Source of the DNA: Aquabacterium humicola
Lineage (GTDB): Bacteria > Pseudomonadota > Gammaproteobacteria > Burkholderiales > Burkholderiaceae_C
Direction of reading: 5' to 3'
DNA: 64,000 bases
Assembly: GCF_030167915.1 (NCBI RefSeq)
Contig: NZ_JARGNB010000009.1
Location: 156,481-220,480, forward strand
Positions 61,686-64,000 of the stretch are shown one piece after another (the first letter of the stretch is position 1; every line of letters begins with the position of its first letter). The notes under the pieces were generated by a model. That model made no database searches and was not told where the DNA came from. It saw only the letters and a program-made list of their open reading frames with translations. A program made the position numbers and the translations under genes.

Positions 61686-62684
61686 CTAGGGCGGATTTCG
61701 GTAGCGGACGTTCACGCGGTCGCCATCAACGTTGACTGTCAAGTGCCCCACGCCTCCAAGTGCCCTCAGGTCACCCGACTGGAAGGCTTCGTGAAAGCGT
61801 CGCCGCTGGCCGTCTTCACCAGGTAGTAAGCCGGGCACAGGGAGGCCCACCACGGGCCAAGTGCAGGCAAAGATGGAGAGGCCCGCGACGGATGGATCGC
61901 TGAATGCCTCTGGGGGCGAGACATCTGCACTAGCGATCCCACACACGCCGAGTTCGCCTGAGTCATGAAGACTTTGACGAATGAAAGCAAGGCCGCCACT
62001 CATACCGGGTTCGACCGGAATGGTCGTCGTAAAGCAGGGGTGTCTGTGCTGGCGGTACCCATTTGGGTATACGCCGACCACGCGACCCACCCTAATCCTA
62101 ACGGCATTAGTGATCAGCAGTTGCTGGCCGATCCCTGTTCTGTCCGCTGGCGCTTGCTGTTCGACGACAGCTGTGCCAGTGTCCATGCCAAGGGAAACCA
62201 TTTGGACCAAGTCGCCCACCCTCGGGATGGTGCAGTGTACTGGCCAGCCCGGTGCATGGAAGGGCGCATCGTTCAGCGTGTGGCCAGCACTGACAGCACA
62301 TGCGGCGATGTCTGTGTAGCTCACCGCTGCAATCTCGTCGATCGAAAGCGTTCCGGCGGTCTCAAGGGCGAACCAGTGCGCAATCAAGTCGCTCGGCAAC
62401 GTCGATGGTAGCGACGGTGTTTCGTCGAACAGCCCCGGCGCCAGTGGGCGCTTAAGAGTCGGTCGTTGGTGCTTGGCAGCGTCATCAAAGACGTGGCGCG
62501 CGGTAAGGACGACGGCGCGTCCGCCAGCGGCAGCCAAGACGAACCCGGTGCCGCACACCTTTGGCACGCTGGCCCGGTTGAGCGCCATGAAGGCGACGAG
62601 CGTTGGCCGATAGAGTTCCACCAGCGCCTGATTGGTCCCTGACACATCAAGCCACGCAGATCCGCCCTCTTCCAGGCCCGTCAT
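61686..62684 (-). CDS. Trypsin-like serine protease
   Basis: A 332-residue protein with a full chymotrypsin-fold triad: H64 in LTARHVF, D125 in YTDIAACAV and S229 in EPGMSGG, with CGTGFVL as the first strand. No signal peptide or membrane span is visible, so it would act in the cytoplasm. It is the second gene of a two-gene operon: its ATG lies 15 bases after the stop of the zinc-ribbon gene and has GGAGG five bases upstream. Cytoplasmic trypsin-like proteases paired with a second protein are known in anti-phage systems; the role here is inference. Confidence 0.75.
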   Translation of the reverse strand: MTGLEEGGSAWLDVSGTNQALVELYRPTLVAFMALNRASVPKVCGTGFVLAAAGGRAVVLTARHVFDDAAKHQRPTLKRPLAPGLFDETPSLPSTLPSDLIAHWFALETAGTLSIDEIAAVSYTDIAACAVSAGHTLNDAPFHAPGWPVHCTIPRVGDLVQMVSLGMDTGTAVVEQQAPADRTGIGQQLLITNAVRIRVGRVVGVYPNGYRQHRHPCFTTTIPVEPGMSGGLAFIRQSLHDSGELGVCGIASADVSPPEAFSDPSVAGLSIFACTWPVVGLPVPGLLPGEDGQRRRFHEAFQSGDLRALGGVGHLTVNVDGDRVNVRYRNPP

Positions 62685-62699
62685 GATTCCTCCGAGAAC

Positions 62700-63596
62700 T
62701 TAGTCCGCGCGATCCTTGTACCGGTCTCCAGCCTGGTCGATCAGCTTCTGGGCCGCTAAGCGAGCCTTCTCGCGTCGCGCGGCATTAGCCTTCTCGGTAA
62801 AGATCAGCTCGATCGCTTGCCTCAGGAGCGGGAACTCTCGCGCGCACTCCTCGTCGCTCAGTTCGTGAACGCCGAGGCTCAGAAGTCCATAGAGCTGTGG
62901 GTGCTCGCTGAGAAAGGCGGGAAGGCGGTCCCTCACCAGCTTGATCCGCTCATCGGTCTTGGCCGCGCGGAACTCCGGCCAGTCCTTCAGCCCGTGTTCT
63001 GCAATGTGAGCGTCCCTAGCTTCCTTCAGGAGCTGCTCGAACACGCGGCGAAGGTAGGTGCAGGCAGCCACCGAATACCCATGAGCAGCTGAGTTGATGG
63101 CCTGGACGAACTCCCTGCGTTGCGTCTTCGTCATCGCCGACTCGAACTCCCCAAGGTCTCCGAGTTGGAAGTCGGTCAACGACGGATGTTGTCCGATCTT
63201 CGAAAGGGAGCGATCGTAGAGCGTGTCACCTTCGAAGTTCTTGCCGGCGGTCTTGCTCGAGAGCCTCACCCACTGCTCGACGCTGTGGCTCGCGTTCCGC
63301 GTGCAGCGAGCGGTGATGCGAAACGGAAACGTGGCAAACAGGCCTACATCACCGTCCCCGCCCATCCCTTTGCGCAAACGTGCGTCCGCCTGCAAAACAT
63401 CGGAGTCCGGGGCATACCGATACGTCGCATGCTTGCCACAGCCAGGACAGTACACATCAAACACGCCGGAATGGGTCCGCAGTGGCCGCGCCCAAGTCCC
63501 GACTTGGGGACTCGTCGACTGAAACGTGACCGCCGGCGTGTACAGAGCCGCGGCGAAGATATCAGCCAGCGTCGTCGCAGGATCGAGTTCCGACAT
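62700..63596 (-). CDS. Zinc-ribbon protein of unknown function, partner of trypsin-like protease
   Basis: A 298-residue soluble protein that I cannot assign to a named family. Candidate zinc ligands are C50 and C53 (YCPGCGK) with C98 and H104 (CTRNASH). The C-terminal half is helical, with TYLRRVFEQLLKEA and LLSLGVHELSDEEC, a pattern like that of DUF4145-type domains in defence islands. It is the first gene of the operon with the trypsin-like protease and has paired repeats at its promoter, so it may sense or regulate. Confidence 0.65.
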   Translation of the reverse strand: MSELDPATTLADIFAAALYTPAVTFQSTSPQVGTWARPLRTHSGVFDVYCPGCGKHATYRYAPDSDVLQADARLRKGMGGDGDVGLFATFPFRITARCTRNASHSVEQWVRLSSKTAGKNFEGDTLYDRSLSKIGQHPSLTDFQLGDLGEFESAMTKTQRREFVQAINSAAHGYSVAACTYLRRVFEQLLKEARDAHIAEHGLKDWPEFRAAKTDERIKLVRDRLPAFLSEHPQLYGLLSLGVHELSDEECAREFPLLRQAIELIFTEKANAARREKARLAAQKLIDQAGDRYKDRAD

Positions 63597-63607
63597 GACG
63601 GCAAGTC

Positions 63608-63626
63608 TCCGTACTTTTTCCGTACT
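63608..63626 (-). promoter_or_regulatory. Direct repeat upstream of the zinc-ribbon/protease operon
   Basis: AGTACGGA occurs twice on the minus strand with 11 bases between equivalent positions, one helical turn, just before the zinc-ribbon start codon (12 to 31 bases upstream). Such spacing suits two regulator monomers on one face of the DNA. A GC hairpin (CGGCGCC/GGCGCCG, 63639-63655) and an AT-rich run lie further upstream. Confidence 0.4.
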
Positions 63627-63683
63627 CGGATACGAAAGCGGCGCCAGAGGCGCCGTAAGTCGTTGATTTTTTTATATTTCTGA

Positions 63684-63721
63684 TGGGCGGTGCAGGGTTC
63701 GAACCTGCGACCCCTGCCGTG
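63684..63721 (-). other. Second copy of the tRNA-Val(CAC) 3' half, right attachment site
   Basis: The 38 bases are identical to 58408-58445 and cover the tRNA from the CAC of the anticodon loop to A73. The encoded CCA is replaced by TCA, and the sequence beyond the loop does not continue into a tRNA 5' half. It is therefore also incomplete. An intact tRNA is expected beyond the right edge. The surrounding gap 63597-63957 holds otherwise only the repeats, a GC hairpin and a short gene fragment. Confidence 0.7.
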
Positions 63722-63771
63722 CTTGCAGCGAACGAGCCGCAAACTTACCACAACGATGCAGCAAGCCACCC

Positions 63772-63942
63772 CTACGCTTGCGGCAAGTACCTCAGGTTCC
63801 AGGCCACTGTGGCCCTGCCGCCGAGGGCTTCCTTGATGGCCGCGTCAGGTACACCAACCAGGCGCAGGTAGCTCGTAAGCGATCGAGCAACCACGTCCTT
63901 GATTCCCGCGAAGGCAACTGAGAGCCTACGAACCCATGTACC
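63772..63942 (-). pseudogene. Gene fragment, unrecognised
   Basis: A minus-strand frame is open for 56 residues and reads IKDVVARSLTSYLRLVGVPD then AAIKEALGGRATVAWNLRYL, with protein-like composition, but has no start codon and is preceded by a stop. It may be the 3' end of a truncated or frameshifted gene of the next element. I cannot assign it. Confidence 0.3.
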
Positions 63943-63957
63943 TTACGTGGGATCGTT

Positions 63958-64000
63958 ATGTCAGAGGCTTTCGATACTGAGGACCTGGCCAAGCGACTGG
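63958..64000 (+). CDS. Start of an unidentified gene, cut by the window edge
   Basis: An ATG at 63958 opens a frame reading MSEAFDTEDLAKRL to the end of the window. A TGGGA purine run lies about six bases upstream. The first 14 residues resemble the N-terminus of a small DNA-binding protein, but that is not enough for a call. Confidence 0.4.
   Translation, partial: MSEAFDTEDLAKRL

Larger units (their letters stand above)
58408..63721. mobile_element. Integrated element bounded by tRNA-Val(CAC) 3' repeats
   Basis: Two identical 38-bp direct copies of a tRNA 3' half (58408-58445 and 63684-63721) frame 5.2 kb of sequence whose base composition is visibly less GC-rich than the neighbours. This is what integration at the anticodon loop by a tyrosine recombinase leaves. 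Cargo: a small membrane protein, an hsdR remnant, an RTX metalloprotease, and a zinc-ribbon/trypsin-like operon. No integrase, excisionase or transfer gene lies between the repeats, so the element is either mobilised in trans or decayed. Confidence 0.65.

Overview
The window is about 64 kb of a GC-rich chromosome from a betaproteobacterium, most likely order Burkholderiales (Rubrivivax/Leptothrix/Methylibium-like). The grounds are the high GC content, the preference for G/C at third codon positions, several family-typical neighbourhoods (trxA-rho-rpmE2, carA-carB-greA, glmM-folP-ftsH-rlmE-yhbY, surE-pcm-nlpD-rpoS, earP-efp) and families common in that order (DUF4149, DUF3667, a type B L31 protein, EarP with an Arg32 EF-P). 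No species can be named from the sequence alone.

Layout. 1-5.7 kb: the end of a PurM-like gene, the 4.5S/SRP RNA gene, a small repetitive secreted protein, and an unusual two-gene operon encoding a pseudokinase-HDOD protein followed by an active-looking Ser/Thr kinase-HDOD-GAF protein. 5.9-9.9 kb: trxA, rho with a promoter inside the end of trxA, rpmE2, and a polytopic glycosyltransferase-like protein. 9.9-16.4 kb: glmM, folP, ftsH and rlmE on the minus strand, then yhbY facing DUF4149 and greA. 16.4-20.9 kb: carB and carA. 21-25 kb: a GlcG/HbpS-like protein, a BAX-inhibitor-1 family protein, rlmD and a branched-chain amino acid type binding protein. 25-28.7 kb: rpoS, nlpD, pcm and surE. 28.8-33 kb: a quinone oxidoreductase and a two-component system with a LuxR-type regulator. 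33-39 kb (minus strand): tRNA-His, ppiD, tRNA-Val, hupB, pgsA, a lipoprotein and uvrC. 39-45.8 kb: earP, efp, mnmC, rpiA, pyrD and an HD-GYP-like protein. 45.9-53.9 kb: VanZ family protein, the two subunits of a 3-oxoacid CoA-transferase with a divergent PAS-LuxR regulator, a DUF3667 protein, a thioesterase, a YceH protein, an SDR dehydrogenase and ETF-ubiquinone oxidoreductase behind a palindromic operator. 54-58.3 kb: a DUF1800/DUF1501 pair and murQ.

The accessory part is 58.4-63.7 kb. It is framed by two identical 38-bp copies of the 3' half of a tRNA-Val(CAC) gene, as left by site-specific integration at the anticodon loop. Between them are a small membrane protein, an apparent remnant of a type I restriction subunit, a serralysin-like RTX metalloprotease with a DUF4214-like end, and a two-gene operon encoding a zinc-ribbon protein of unknown function and a trypsin-like serine protease with a complete triad. 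No integrase is present inside. Neither tRNA copy is complete, so a second element probably continues past the right edge, where another gene begins.

The most promising candidates for something undescribed are the pseudokinase/kinase HDOD tandem at 1.5-5.7 kb and the zinc-ribbon plus trypsin-like operon in the integrated element. Both proposals of function are inference.
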